DNA of 64,000 nucleotides, taken from assembly GCA_035048495.1 (NCBI GenBank), contig CM068544.1:44231893-44295892 (forward strand), written 5' to 3'. Position 1 is the stretch's first letter. Every line of letters starts with the position of its first letter. Source of the DNA: Euptelea pleiosperma. Its lineage: Eukaryota; Streptophyta; Magnoliopsida; Ranunculales; Eupteleaceae. The notes below the pieces were generated by a model, which searched no databases, was not told where the DNA came from, and saw only the letters and a program-made list of their open reading frames with translations. The translations under genes were made by a program, and so were the position numbers. Positions 12,164 to 24,255 of this stretch are shown here, in pieces.

Positions 12164-12369
12164 ATGAGACTATTGAACTCTGTGGAAAGCAACTATGGTA
12201 TTAGTGGTTAGACTATATTTGTTAAAATCCCTATGTTGGGCAAGTGCAGTTACTTCCCAGCCATACCAAGGGTTGACACAGTAGTAGTTGACTTCTCTTG
12301 ATAGAATGGTGCAGGCATGCATCAATGGTAATTAATCTTGTGGACCACGTGAAAAAAAAATGACTTGAA

Positions 12370-12649
12370 AGCATGATTGGCTTATTTGATAGGAAAACTA
12401 AGTTTGATGCACTACTTCCATCTCTCTCTCTCTCACCCTACTTCCATCTCTCCCTTCATGCCCCTCTTTCATCTGCTTCCTTCTTCACTGTGCTCTCCAT
12501 TTTGCTGTTTTGGCAGCGTTCGTCGGGAACATCTATCTGTCTCCCTGGTCAAGCTGTCTTGCTTTTGGCTGCGCTTGTATTGCTTTTGTGGGCCTTTTCA
12601 GCCCCCTTTTTTCTATTAATATATATCTTTTACCGATAAAAAAAAAACA
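12370..12649 (+). mobile_element. 3' tail of a second LINE-like retroposon
   Basis: A C/T-rich stretch leads to a TTTGTGGGCCTTTTCAGCC segment, ATTAATATATATC and a terminal run of nine A residues at about 12639-12647. This resembles plant L1 3' ends. No reverse-transcriptase coding sequence is attached. The open frames here come from the CT-rich sequence. From 12164 to 12369 I see nothing recognisable. Confidence 0.35.
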
Positions 12650-13850
12650 GTCTCTCTCCGTCTTGACCAACTGCTCTTTTCAACAGAAATTGCTGAAGCG
12701 GAAATGGGTATTATCTATGAAACCCCCATTCAAGAAAAGATTCTGATTGAAGAGAAATAGGGTTTTGTTTCAAATCTGTTCAGTTCTTTGTTTGCTTTTA
12801 TATCTGTAAACTTGTTGGAGATATTCAATAATGTATTGAAAAAAGAATGAAACAGGAGAGAAATCAGAGGGGAAGAGGGTCTTGAAGGGAGGGAGAGGGG
12901 ATGGTTGGAGTTGGAGACGATGAAGGATTGTAGGGTGCACTTTTTTCCTTCAAACAACCAAATGAAGAAAAATAAATAGTTGGAAAAAGAACAACTAGGA
13001 AATGTAGTGACCCAGAAAAAATGCAACGCAGGTTGCGTATTTTTCTGAGATCCAAATGCAGCCTTAGATTAAATCTTAAAACTTTTTTTTCTATTCTTTA
13101 GCAACCTGATGACTTCCAATTGCATTGGATCTATGGTGTTTCTTGCATATTATAGAATATATTAATAATATAATAAGAATGATCAAGTAGGTTTTTGCTT
13201 GAGCTTCTGTCATACAAATATGACCTTCCCCTGTTTGATTCTCTGGTCATAGAGGCTTTTAAATTATTGTATACACTAAAAAAATAAAACTTGAATTGCA
13301 CATCCTATCATACAACATGCTTTTTGTTTCACCAGATATCTTGTGGATATTCTTTTTTAGTGGTAGATATTGCTATCCTACGTATTTTGAATTTGTGTGC
13401 TGCATGCTCCTCCATTGCACAATTCTTGCTAGCTTGTGATTGTATATAATGCATATGTTCACCAGAGCAAGGTTTACCAACTCGAAACTCGACTTCGTAT
13501 CAGTGAATGATCTGGACCCCAGGTTATCAGGAGAGTAAGTTGGAGTTTTTTGGGTTTTACTCTGGATTAGTTGAAAAACTATTCAAATTATTACAAATAT
13601 ATAGTAAATACAACTAAACTATCGCTGCAGAAAATGCGTAGAGAGTTAACGAATCACATTATAAATCCAATTCCTAATTTTTAGAGTTCTTACAATGATC
13701 CATTCTTTTAGTCATTGTAGCACACGAGAGAAAGGAGAAACTCATGTTATGCAAAATTACTAGAGGTTAGGAGAAGGGTCGAATGATGCTTGTTCATTAG
13801 AATTCTCAATGGACGGGTTTGCCTTGTTTTATTTCTGAGCATATCCTAGT
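12650..13850. other. No gene recognised
   Basis: This is AT-rich sequence without coding signals. The segment 13015-13070 resembles the sequence at about 9417-9450 in inverse orientation, possibly remains of transposon ends flanking the LINE, but the match is too weak to annotate. Confidence 0.25.
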
Positions 13851-13859
13851 GGTTGCCGT

Positions 13860-14075
13860 GGGTGGATAAGCAGATATGGATGTGATTCTATGGGACCATT
13901 TTTCTCTCTGTGGAGTGGTAATCCTTAATTTCGGACAATCTTTGGTGGGGTCAGGTGTGGTAATGTTATTTGGAGATTCTGATATCATCAAAGAAATTGT
14001 GCATTTGTCATCATCCTTTAACATCTCATTCTATTGTGTGCCAAGATCGCTTAATGGTATGGCAAATTGCTAAGC
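13860..14075 (+). pseudogene. RNase H (RVT_3-type) fragment of a LINE
   Basis: The frame ending at 14073 contains GDSDIIKEIVHLSSSFNISF and a YCVPRSLNGMAN-type ending. This matches the second half of plant RVT_3 RNase H domains, where the catalytic Asp lies in an E/D-S-D motif and the domain ends with V-R-x-x-N-x-x-A. The first half and the following conserved Ala-Asp-x-Leu-Ala are missing or frame-shifted, so it is a fragment. Confidence 0.5.
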
Positions 14076-15230
14076 AGGAAATGTGTTAATAGGGATTTGG
14101 GGTTGGAGCTTGCTCCCTATCTCTACATCACCGTTGTTGCATCTTGTGTTGGGAGATTACATGAAAGTGGTATAAGAACCACCTGATTTCGGGCTTGGCA
14201 TGGCGGTTAAGAAGTCCCTATTGGGAGGTTGCGCTAAGCTCCCTACATTTCCCCTTGTGGGTCTTCTTCTAGGTTGCGCAAGCCCATTCTCCTTTACCCA
14301 TTGTGAGATTTTTAGAGTATCTTTGCAAATTTAGCCCTTATTAGCACTCTAAACCTTCAGGTTGGTGATAAAATAAAAATTGTGGACTTCCTTGGTTCCT
14401 CAATTTTGGTGAGATTTTGGGGGTTATTTTTAGGGATTTATGTCGTTCTTCGGCCTTTATCCATGGTGTTTTTGGCATTTCCAGTGCAATTTTTGTCGTT
14501 GGCTGCCAGGGGATAGTTTACTGTTGATCGGTTGGCCGACAGGGACCACAATAGATGGAAATACTGCAAATCCCAACTGCAATTGGCACGAAAAGAGGAA
14601 AAAGGGAGAATTTTAATCATACCTTTAAAGAGTTTTTCGACGATCCGATTGCAACTGTGTCAAACCTTTTGACGTTCTACAATAGTCCAGCCGTGCCTCA
14701 CCGCTAGTATTGGTGGTTGACGTGGCTGTAGTTTTAGCCAAACCATTACAATCATTGTGAATGAGGTTGAAGACGATGGCAATTTATTAAATTTTTGGAA
14801 AAACATAGGTGAGCAAAGTCCGAATAAAGTCAAAGCAAGGTTCAAGCTAAGCATGGCCAACGCAGTTGAGCCGAATTAAATATTACAAACTATAGGGTCG
14901 TGATGTAACATGACGCGTTTTTTGTGTGTGTGTGTGTGTACAGTCCATATCAGTCATTCAAAGAGTAACATCTCCAACATCCTTAGCGTATAATACAATG
15001 TGATTGATATCAAATTTGGTGCTACGAAGTAAAGATTCTCATAGGAGGTGCGCAAGACTAGATCTACCAAGGAGTCCTAACCTACACTTACAGGACTCCA
15101 TCGATCAAATTTGCCGAACGAATTAACGTTCTTGACGTATCTCATTTACTGTTCGTGCACCATAATGCTGGATAAGTTCCTGTGGAAACTTGCGGTAGCT
15201 CAATTGGTTTTTTAAAGATGCCGAAGACCA
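14076..15230. other. Intergenic, no gene recognised; short (GT)n tract
   Basis: A GTGTGTGTGTGTGTGT microsatellite lies at about 14922-14938. GATGTAACATGACGCG just before it resembles the terminal sequence of the MITE at 58123-58513. No coding region is recognised. Confidence 0.3.
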
Positions 15231-15234
15231 ACAA

Positions 15235-15460
15235 CACATACACTGACCATATGGATGTTTGGCCCATCCCTAGGTGGACTTACATGCCAAAAACAACCCA
15301 TGAAAACGACTCAAATCCAACGCTTAGAAATCATTAACCGGTCTAATTTTGGGTCCGTAGAACCATATAGGTTTGGGCCAAACATCAATACGGTCAGAAA
15401 TCTCTAAGAATATGCCACGTGGCTCATATTGTGGTCCGTAAACAAAGTTCGACTCCCAGT
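15235..15460. mobile_element. Degenerate palindromic MITE of the GTATGGATGTTTGGCC family
   Basis: ACTGACCATATGGATGTTTGG near 15241 and its inverse ending in CGGTCAG near 15397 face each other around a short centre, and CCACGTGGC lies outside the right arm. The same layout occurs at 15717-16122, about 49430-49790 and 50362-50760. The ends are too decayed for a target duplication to be seen. Confidence 0.5.
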
Positions 15461-15716
15461 GTAGCTCGTTTTGCTGCCAAATAAAAGTAAGCATATTAAA
15501 CTAAAATAATGTGGACCAGATTGGGTAAAATTGTATATATAGAAGGGTAACTTAGTCTTTTAAAGGTATTATACAGTCGATGATGACTGTCAAAAACTAT
15601 AGTGTCGTTAAAAAGCGTCAGTTAGACGAGTTTTGTTACTCAGTCACAGGCTCACAGCTGCTATCTGGGCCCACCCCTTGACATTCGTACCAAAAACCAG
15701 ATGATTACAAAGTCTC

Positions 15717-16122
15717 GAGTAAAACTTGTGTCACAAGATGTTGTGACGGAAGCCAGTCACGGCACTCAATACGAGCCACGTGGCATACTATTAGAGGACG
15801 ATGACCGTATGGATGTTTGGCCAGTCCCTCAGTGGACTGGTACACAAACAATCAGCTTGATTAGTGATTTCTAACCGATTCAATTGAAGTTATTTTCATG
15901 GGTTGATTTTAACGATAGGAATTTGAGCATTATTGAGTCTTATTTGGGTGCTAAAATCCAAAGGTTATAAATCACTAATCAGGCTGATTTTTGGTTTGTA
16001 GGTCCACCGAGGGATTGGCCAAACATCCATACGATCATCGACCTCTGATCGTGTGCCATGTGGCTCGTATTGAGTTCTGTGACCGGCTTCCGTCACAACA
16101 TCTTGTGACACAAGTTTTAGTC
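15717..16122. mobile_element. Mutator-type palindromic MITE, 406 bp, 9-bp target duplication
   Basis: The terminal arms begin TAAAACTTGTGTCACAAG on both strands and continue inverted through GACGGAAGCC, CACGTGGC and GACCGTATGGATGTTTGGCC, so nearly the whole element folds back on itself. CAAAGTCTC flanks it exactly on both sides (15708-15716 and 16123-16131), a 9-bp duplication typical of Mutator-like elements. There is no coding capacity. Confidence 0.85.
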
Positions 16123-16131
16123 CAAAGTCTC

Positions 16132-17480
16132 CGCACAATTACAAAAAAATAAATAAAAAAGTCTTCTCACCAATTTCATTATATTGGGACGGTCAAAAAG
16201 CTATAGTTAGATCAAATGGCGGCAAATCTACCAAACCCTCCCCCCCCCCCAAACAAAAAAAAAGAAAAGGTGGTCCAGGTATATACCCTAGGTGGGACCC
16301 CTTGAGTGGAGAAAGGAAATTTTATCCGTCGGAGTCGGATAAAAGGCATTCGGTGCGAATATGAACTCGGGCATAGAACCCACCCTGGCCACCCATGGTT
16401 CTGTTCGACCGCTAGAAACCACCAGTCAAGCTGATTGGGTCAGTATGTATATGTACACCAAGGGTGTGCCAAACTTTCATTAGGTCAGTGGGCCCAAAGA
16501 GTGCATGCGGTGAGCTCGCTGAGGGTGCAGGAGGCAATGTCCCCGGACCAACTTTTTTCTAAGTATGTTCTGGAGGGTGTTTATGTACTTTTACATAGTG
16601 TTTTAGAAACCTTAATACGTTTCGGAGGGAGAAGAAAACCCTGTACTTTGCAATTTCTATAGTGAAGAACATAGCCCGTGGGGTAAGTTTCAACAGAACC
16701 ACGTAAATCGCTTGTGTCCTGCTCTTTTATTTGATTTTTCTATTTAGTGTAATTTGGTGGTTAATTATTGTTTGGTATTCGAATGATCCTTTGGTGAAAT
16801 CCACAACACTTGGATCACTAAGGATATCTGAAGAGTAGACCATAAGGACGTATATTACATAAAAAGTAAAGAAGAAGAGTATACGACTTTTCCATATGCG
16901 TAGACGTAGAATGCGTCTACTGCCTTGGACGTACAAAGCCCAAGGCAGAGGACGGAGGTGAGGAGGGTTTTTCATTCTCTAATTTGACGGCGATTGAGAT
17001 AATTTGTGATCCATCTTTTGTTTTGTTCTAAAAGTGTATGTTGGTGGTATGATCAAGGGGGTATTTCTAGAGCAAAATATGGTTTAAATGGTACTGGGTT
17101 GTTAAAGGGCAGTCTTTACTCTCGACAGTCAAATGTAACTTTTTCTTAAAGGCTTTCCAATTCTATTCCATGAAAAGGAAATCTTAATTAGATTTTCATG
17201 ATCTATATATCTTCTCAACATTTGCAGTAATTGACGTGGTACCAACAAGCATAATGGGTAACCTAGATCTCCATTTCTAGTACCATAAAGCTTCATTATT
17301 TCAGAGATCTTTTTCAGATCTTAGGTGAGATTATGTCATCATTGATAGTCATTATTGATAGTAAACTTCTATTGGGTTTAAAGGGGGGTTGTAGCCCCCC
17401 CCCCCCCCCTCATATTCATAATTAGCCTTTCTAAAAAAGAAAAACATATTGATTCTTAACTGTTAGTGATGCATCTTTTT
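16132..17480. other. Intergenic, no gene recognised
   Basis: The only distinct landmark is a poly-C run at about 17395-17411. Open frames here have no recognisable domain or transcript features. Confidence 0.3.
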
Positions 17481-17843
17481 TTAGGGTGGGTACTTTTACG
17501 TCGAGAGACGAGGTTTTCACACCTCCGCTAATATTGGATGACTTTCCTTTGGGCTGGCCTAGGTTGAGGAATGATGTAGCATTAAAAGTTTTGATACTAA
17601 GCAAGGTGGTATTGATCATATACGATGAAGGGAGGGCCGTTAGATTTGAGGATTTGGTGTTTGGGTGGTCATCACGTTGTTGGGGAGAAATTGAGTAACT
17701 TTGCTGTGCTTGGTGGTTTTTTGGTTTTTCTGTTTAGCTCTTTCTTCTTATAAGTTTTCTTCTCTTTGCTTTGGTTGGGTTTCTCAGCCTTCAAGCTTTT
17801 AATAAAGCTCTTTTACTTTTCTGAAAAAAAAAAAAAAAAAAAG
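17481..17843 (+). mobile_element. Probable LINE/retroposon 3' end with poly(A)
   Basis: A frame at 17486-17698 of unknown relation leads to a T/C-rich tail, TTTTAATAAAGCTC and a run of about 19 A residues ending at 17843. The AATAAA and A-run argue for a retroposed 3' end, perhaps L1-type. No reverse-transcriptase motif is visible. Confidence 0.35.
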
Positions 17844-19015
17844 TGTACTCAAGAGGATGATCAAGGACACAAGATGATGTCGAGAGACTAGGATTGTGTG
17901 CGACTCCAATTATGTCGAGAGACTCACTATTTTGAAGGTAGTAGAACAGCCAACTGATTCACTAACAAAGGCATCATCCATTGTGAACTGCATATATTGG
18001 GCTCTCCTCCATGAGGGACAGAAGCTTTATCACAGGAGATGTTAAAAGAATAATACGACAGCATAGATTTAACAGATGGGCCTTCCTCTTAACATTTCTT
18101 CGTTTTCATGTAGTTAGCTTGATGCTCTAATCTTTCATCTACCGAAATGCAATTTACCTTTCTCATGGAGCAAAAAAAGAAAAAGCTAAACCAAGATGCT
18201 CACACAAATTGGTTCACTAGCCACTCGGGTGGTGTTGTGCAGTGGTCACTAAAGAGCAAGACATAATAATAATTAAGAAAGCATGGAAAACACTGGTATT
18301 TTCAGGAAATAGGGACTTCAAGCACTCATCAATCCATACGAAAAACTGAATCATGATTCATGGCTTTGCCTATATGGATTCGAGATCTCTACCTTACTAA
18401 TGTTGTGTTCTTCCTAGGTCATTATGCTGTTTTCTGCTTAGGTCATATCACTCCTGATTTCTCCTCCTTCCTGTCTTCCCTCAATGCCAATGTTGGTTTA
18501 CTCTTTGTAGTTTGGAGCAACAGTAGGCGAAAGTGGTCGGGAATTCCAATGATTTCAAATAGTTGAGCTTCACCAGAGAGTATATTTGTTTCTGTTGATA
18601 TTGTGTTTCTAATGATGGCACCTGGATCCTCCAACAAACATCCTATTAATTAAGTATCAAACTGGGTCCCTAGGTCCAGCCACAACGTATCTTCTCACCT
18701 TAATCCTTGGAAAGAACCATATGCGAGGTAGGAATGACATGCCTAGCACGTACAAGGACAACTCCATGGAAAGGACGCATCATTAGACTCGCACATATGC
18801 CCACCTCCCAATTCCCTCCCACAGCAACTTAACTGCCTGCAAAGGATAGCCAACATTGCATAGCCACCATAATTCTAATTTTGTGTTTGATTCCACCACA
18901 CATTTATCATCCCTTGTAATCTTGACACCCTAGGGTCTTTCGGTGCCGATAGTATGTTCATAGCAAGGATGATTATAATGTGTGAAAATTTTGAACATCG
19001 ATCCATAGCCACCTA
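17844..19015. other. Intergenic, no gene recognised
   Basis: No coding motif, terminal repeat or RNA gene is recognised. The sequence ends at the left LTR of the copia element. Confidence 0.3.
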
Positions 19016-19313
19016 TGAAAAATAAACCTATTTTTATGCCTTTAGGTATAGTGATGTTTCGTAATTAAGATATTTTGAGAAGGGTCTGGAGTGCAGAAGA
19101 TGAAAGGTCATTTCTAGAATTGTCTAGCTTGGTTTAGTTATATTAATTACAGAGAAATATATAACTAGGTGGAACTATCTGATGTAGCTTACATATATGG
19201 ATTGTACTTTTGTACTTTGGATCAAGAGAGAAATGAGAAATATTTCCGTATTTTGACTATTTCTTTTCAACTTGACGTAAGATTTGCGTGATTCTAGATT
19301 CTTTGTAAAGTTG
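19016..19313 (+). repeat. 5' LTR of the nested copia element
   Basis: This segment aligns with 40344-40640. Both carry AATAAACCTATTTTTAT near the start, then TAATTAAGATATTTTGAGAAG, GAAGATGAAAGGTCA, AACTAGGTGGAACTATCT and TGTACTTTGGA in the same order. The copies differ at many positions, so the element is old. The right end is approximate. Confidence 0.7.
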
Positions 19314-19413
19314 ACAGAATTTCCTATCTAACGGTATATTATTTCATCTAATTTGGTAAAGTTTTCCCTTTGTTTCCTGTCAAACTTCTCTTAGCTATCA
19401 CCTTCTATCTCCA

Positions 19414-20240
19414 ATGGCCACTAAAAATTTCCTTCAACCTCAAGTATCTCGATTGCTGAAAGAAAATTATGAGAATTGTATACAAAATGACGGGTCTCCT
19501 TGGAGCACAAGATGTTTGGGAACTTGTTCAGGTAGGCTGTACCGCGCGAGCAAGAAGATGCCCAACCAGAAGTTGGTTTATCGACACACTAAAAGAGGAG
19601 CTTAGAGAAGCAAGGGGGAAAGACAAGAAGGAACTTTACATCCTCTATCAAGAAGTAGATGAAGCTATGTTCGAGATGATAGCATAACTATGATGTTGAA
19701 ACAAGCATGGGAGCTCCTGGAATATACATTCAAAGAGAGGAGATGGTAAATATTAGACTTCAAACCATGAGAGTCAAATTTGAATCCCTAAAATGAAGGA
19801 ATTACAATCTGTTTCAAATTATTTTTCAAGTGTAATTGTAGTAGCAGATCAATTAAGAAGAAATTGTGAAGATTAATAGATGTTGAGAGTAGTAGAAATG
19901 GTGTTGAGATCACTTGATCCCAAATTTGACTATATCACGGTTTTGGCTAAAGAATCCAAAATTTTTGGAGACCATGATATTGATCAACTTTTCAAGCCCT
20001 TGAACAACTATTTCCTAAAAAGGATATACTACAACTGTGGAACACTCATCAAAGCTGTCGTTAAAAGAAATAAAAGAAGAGTCCTCAAGTGACAAAATCC
20101 AAAGGATGAAGCTATGGACGAAGAGGCAGAGGGAGATACATACAACTTTAGCCAAGGAAGATGAAGAAATTCTTTTATTCATGAAGAAGAAGAGATCATC
20201 AACAGCGCATGCAAAGACGATGAGGTAGAGGACGTTTCTT
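19414..20240 (+). pseudogene. Copia gag remnant
   Basis: The start reads MATKNFLQPQVSRLLKENYEN, the usual opening of plant copia Gag (UBN2-type). A one-base shift follows, after which LLGAQDVWELVQVG continues in the next frame. Farther on, LRSLDPKFDYI matches the conserved Gag segment normally written LxSLxxKFD. The end carries Lys/Arg-rich sequence and no intact CCHC knuckle is seen. Several stops and shifts make it non-functional. Confidence 0.7.
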
Positions 20241-20439
20241 TTGACCCTATACTAGTGTGAGGTATAAAAAAATCTGAAATTCAATACCATAATTTCCAAA
20301 AAACACTAAACATTATAGTCTCGATGAGTGTAGAAACCAGAATTCTGTCAATATTGGAGAGAGTGATTTTTGCTAAAAAAAAACAAAGCGAATAGGCAGA
20401 ACAAACCTTGTAACTAGCTTATGATGACGAAACTAGGGT

Positions 20440-21165
20440 CAACAAAAGAATCATGTGTTACTTGGATACTGGCATTAGTAATCACATTAGTAAAAACAAA
20501 GTGAATAGGAAGAACAGACATGTTTGTGGAACTAAATGAGTCAATTCAAGTTAATGTGACATTTGGTGATTTGTCCAAAAGATCATAAAAAGAAGAGCTG
20601 ATGAAATTCTAATTCTCATTAATCAAAATTTAATTGTTCATGTGAATATGGCTAAAAATAGGATGTTTCCTTTTTAGTGGAAAAACATGGGTTTATCCTT
20701 TGAAAGAAAAATCTTAAAAGTACCGAGTAAGTTTAATGGAATTTAAGTTTCTTGTTGAAAACCAACGTGGCTATCATAGAGTACATCTCTACTGATTTTC
20801 AGAATTTTTGAAAGGAAAATGGACTCTATATATCATCAATTTACAAAACCTTATATATACAAGTTAACAACATGGTGCGTCAGAAGGGAAAAATCGAACA
20901 ATTTGTCATATGGTGCGAAGCATGTTAAAGAGAAAAATATATTAAAAGAACTTTGGGGGAGAAGCAGTAGCAAGTTCAGTATATTTGTTAAATTGATTTC
21001 CAATTAAACGAGTTGTAATATGACACTTGAAGTCACTTGGAGTACTCACAAACTGGATGCGCCACACTTAAGAATTTTTCGAAGTGTAGCTTGTGCAAAA
21101 TTTTCAAAAGAGAAGAGAACAAAGTTGGAGGATAAAAAGTGTCAATTAAAGAAAATCATTAATGA
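20440..21165 (+). pseudogene. Copia protease and integrase remnants
   Basis: CYLDTGISNHI near 20458 is the copia protease box, usually WYLDSGASNHM. MAKNRMFPF near 20648 matches the conserved segment before the GAG-pre-integrase region. Near 21060, HLRIFRSVACAKF matches the copia HLRIFGSVAY block downstream of integrase. The integrase core with its catalytic residues is largely missing. Confidence 0.65.
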
Positions 21166-21631
21166 GAAAAGAGATTTATTATGATTGAAATGGATGGTTA
21201 CATTAGCCTAATCAAGAATAAAGATAGATATGTTACAAGAGTCATAATATAGAAAGACAACTAATCCTGATCTATCACAACCGAATATAATCTTAATCAA
21301 TCTAATGTAATCCTCAACTAAATCAAAGACAACTGATAATTAAAATGTTACGAAATACATCAACAATCATGCACCTTATTACAATGGCTTACTCTAATAC
21401 TCTCCCTCAAACTCATGGGGATTGTGGAAAACTGTGAGTTTGATAAAGTTTGTAGAAACCATTGTAATAACCACCATAAATATACTAGTGAGAATTTGGC
21501 TGTTTGCCGGATGTGTTGCTGATTGCCTACCAATAAATGCCACAAAGAATGAAAAATAAAATAAAATTACTCAACTCAAGGGAGGTGAAAAGTAAAAGAT
21601 AAAGATGAAGAGCTACAAGCTTTCCTCAAAT

Positions 21632-21880
21632 CCATGCTTCAAAGTTTCGGCTGAAACTAAAATGTTTCGTCTGTTTTGTTTCGGTTTCGCTATAGGATGA
21701 AACTACATATGTTTCAGTTGGTTTCGTCCGAAATCGAATGATACTTCATATATACTATGTGTAAATTTGCACTAACATTTCATTTCGGTTTCACAAAGTT
21801 TCGTCTGAAACCGAACGATACTTCCAATATGTTTCATTATTGCCCATGAACAATACCGTGTACTTTGAACCATGCTTAAA
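21632..21880. mobile_element. Possible hAT-like MITE
   Basis: CATGCTTCAAAGTTTCGG at the left and an inverse CATGGTTCAAAGTACACGG at the right bracket repeated GTTTCGG / CCGAAAC motifs. The inverted ends are short and no target duplication was established. Confidence 0.35.
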
Positions 21881-22067
21881 TCAGAGATGGTCCCTTAAAA
21901 AGGACACGAGCCTCATTGGGTTAAAAGTGGTCTTTTGAGAACTAAATCGATTTTGGCCAAGATCGAAACCTGTAAAGGAAGAAAAGAAATGCGATTGGGC
22001 CTCTTTTGGCTGAGATGGAGTGGTGTGGGCATCATCTTGCCTCACGGGTTTGGGCTCAATGAGTCCT

Positions 22068-22290
22068 CAATAAATATCTTTTTATTTTTTGGTTTTAGGA
22101 CTAACATATTTAGATGAGCAAGCTAAAATTGGGCTTTGTCTCAACCAATCGAAGCATTAACTCAATAAATATCTTTTTATTTTTTGGTTTTAGGACTAAC
22201 AAATTTAGATGAGCAAGCTAAAATTGGGCTTTGTCTCAACCAATCGAAGCATTAGTTCAATAAATATCTTTTTATTTTTTGGTTTTAGGA
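22068..22290. repeat. Tandem repeat, 95-bp period, about 2.3 copies
   Basis: CAATAAATATCTTTTTATT recurs at 22068, 22163 and 22258, exactly 95 bp apart, with the intervening sequence almost unchanged. Short open frames across it follow from the repetition. Confidence 0.85.
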
Positions 22291-22621
22291 CAAAAGTCCA
22301 TAAGCAGCAGGTTTTATTTTATTTTATTTTTTTCTGTTTCAGTCAAACAAAAAGGGGGTTCATATTTTTTTTTTTCTGGAAGATAAGCTGTGGTTAGGCA
22401 GGACCACTACTTGATACTAAAGAATAATAGAATTGCAAGCAGACAAAAATATAGCCACTAGCATCATCATCCAATATAGATTAGAGAGAGCTAGGAACAA
22501 AGGAGGAAAAATGACATAACAAATAGAGTTACAAAGTATTGCTATGTGGTCGACAGCTTTATTGGATTCAATCTAAACATGAGAGATTTTGCAAAGCTCA
22601 AACTATACGTTGAGCAGCTTT

Positions 22622-22963
22622 TTAATGAGAGAACTTGGGGATGACAATATTCCAAGCCCACTGAGATTTTTCATTTATGCAATTGGAGGCTTCCATGGAG
22701 TCTATTTTGAGATGGACGCGCTTTACATTCAGATCAATAGAAATGTAAAGGGCTTTCAAAATGGCCTGGAGTTCAACAAGAAGAATGGAAATTGATTGAG
22801 GCATACCACCAGCAAAAGCAATTAAAGCATAGCCCATGTTGTCCCTAATTATATCTTCATAACCGGATACATTGGTGCAGATTGAGCCATCCATTGATAC
22901 ATTGGATTCCTTGTGGAGGAGAATCCCATTTGCACTAGATTTCTTTCTTGAGATAGAAAGCAA
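22622..22963 (-). pseudogene. LINE-type RNase H (RVT_3) fragment
   Basis: The minus-strand frame of 113 residues contains VSMDGSICTNVSGYEDIIRD, then a VELQAILKAL block and a HLKIDSMEA block. These are the D, E and D catalytic positions of plant RVT_3 RNase H domains. The C-terminal VxRxxNxxAD segment is missing. The piece is isolated from any reverse transcriptase, so it is a transposon fragment and not a host RNase H. Confidence 0.65.
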
Positions 22964-24255
22964 AAGAGAATGATTGCAATAGGGGTTTTGCTAGGCAACA
23001 AGAGGGAAGAGTAGCTAATAAAGGCACAATGAGAATAGCAGGATTACGATGGCTAGAGCAGTAACTTGAGGAGTTGTTGTGTCCGGTAATGGTGATGGTA
23101 GTAGCAAGGGTAGCAATGATAGCTAGGCAATGGCAATTGATACGACATCCGTGAATAGTGTAGTAGTAGCATATGTGAGGATAGGAGCAGTGGTGGGTGG
23201 GCAAAGGGTGATAAATGATATTTGTAGCGGCTTGAGCATGGATGACTGTATTGATGTTAGCAGCTGTAGGGGGCAACAAGATGTAGCAACATGGGCATCA
23301 TCAACAACAACAATGAGAAAGTATGGAGTTCGGTGAAGATCTATTGATGACGAGTCCAGTGGTCTTGAGCAGTGTCAATGAGTTGGGTGTGAGTGGAAAT
23401 GTTGGACGACACCTGATGGTGGGGCATGGATGGTATGACTACAAAGTTGCAAATAGCACTACGGCTGCGAAGAAAAAAGATGGGTTGGCTAACAAAGATA
23501 GTTGAAGCAACGATATATGATAGTGGTAGTACTGGAGAGTTTGATGGGATCAAAGAGGTTGCAAACGAGGATGTAAGGTTAGCTAACCATGATTCAACCT
23601 TTTTTTTTAATTGAGAAAATATAGAGAAGGGGTAGGTTCCTCCAGTTGATTGTGTTGCTTAGTTTCCCAACGAGCCCAATTACTTGTGTTGAATTCCATA
23701 ACCAGATTAGCTTCAAATTGAGCTGGCTGCCCATCTTCCACCTGATAAGTACGTCATTAATTCCAAGTTTGATGTTGGTTTGACTTTAAGCCCAACCAAC
23801 CGTTTCAAAGCCCGACAAAGAAAATAGAGATGGAGGAGGGTTTCTCAAACTAAGTTGGGAATTCAGGATCGAGTCAAGTACAGAGAAGTGGAAATAATAT
23901 CTAAACAAAAAAATAGAGAGATTTCGTCCTCGAAAGACTACGACAATGCTGCTCGTCGGAAGAGGGCACGTAATGAAGAGCTTGAATATCAGAAAATCAA
24001 AGCTTTGACATTGTGATGAGAGGAGATTTAATGATAATTGAATTGGATGGTTATATCAAGCCTAACAAGAATTCTAATATGGAAATACAACTAATCCAAT
24101 TCTATTACAACTAAATATAATCCTAATCAATCCAATCTAATCTAATCATAATCCTAATCTAATACAATTGTTAATTAAAATATGTGACGAGATACACCAA
24201 TAATGATATGGTGTATCTCATGCACCTTATTACAATGGGTTTTTTCTAATAGCGT

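Larger units (their letters stand above)
21168..24255 (-). mobile_element. Minus-strand copia-like relic with terminal direct repeats, inserted in the + copia
   Basis: About 215-240 bp at 21168-21381 reappears in the same orientation at about 24017-24235; both end CACCTTATTACA and share the AACTAATC...AATATAATC region. On the minus strand, just before the 21381 repeat, the sequence reads TTTGAGGGAGAGTATTAGA, the typical copia end of pol plus polypurine tract. The plus-strand copia reading stops at 21165 and resumes just after 24255 with the GYKLYNPIT block, which supports insertion. The interior lacks most of pol and contains a LINE RNase H piece and other repeats. Confidence 0.5.

Noticed and set aside
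9417..13066. Larger DNA transposon enclosing the LINE, with GGGCGTTTGGGAACGC and a partial inverse at 13015-13066
   Set aside because: The inverse match is weak and no target duplication was found.
22937..23553. Open frames on both strands at 22.9-23.6 kb
   Set aside because: Low-complexity sequence inside a transposon relic; no domain, and frames on opposite strands are equally long.
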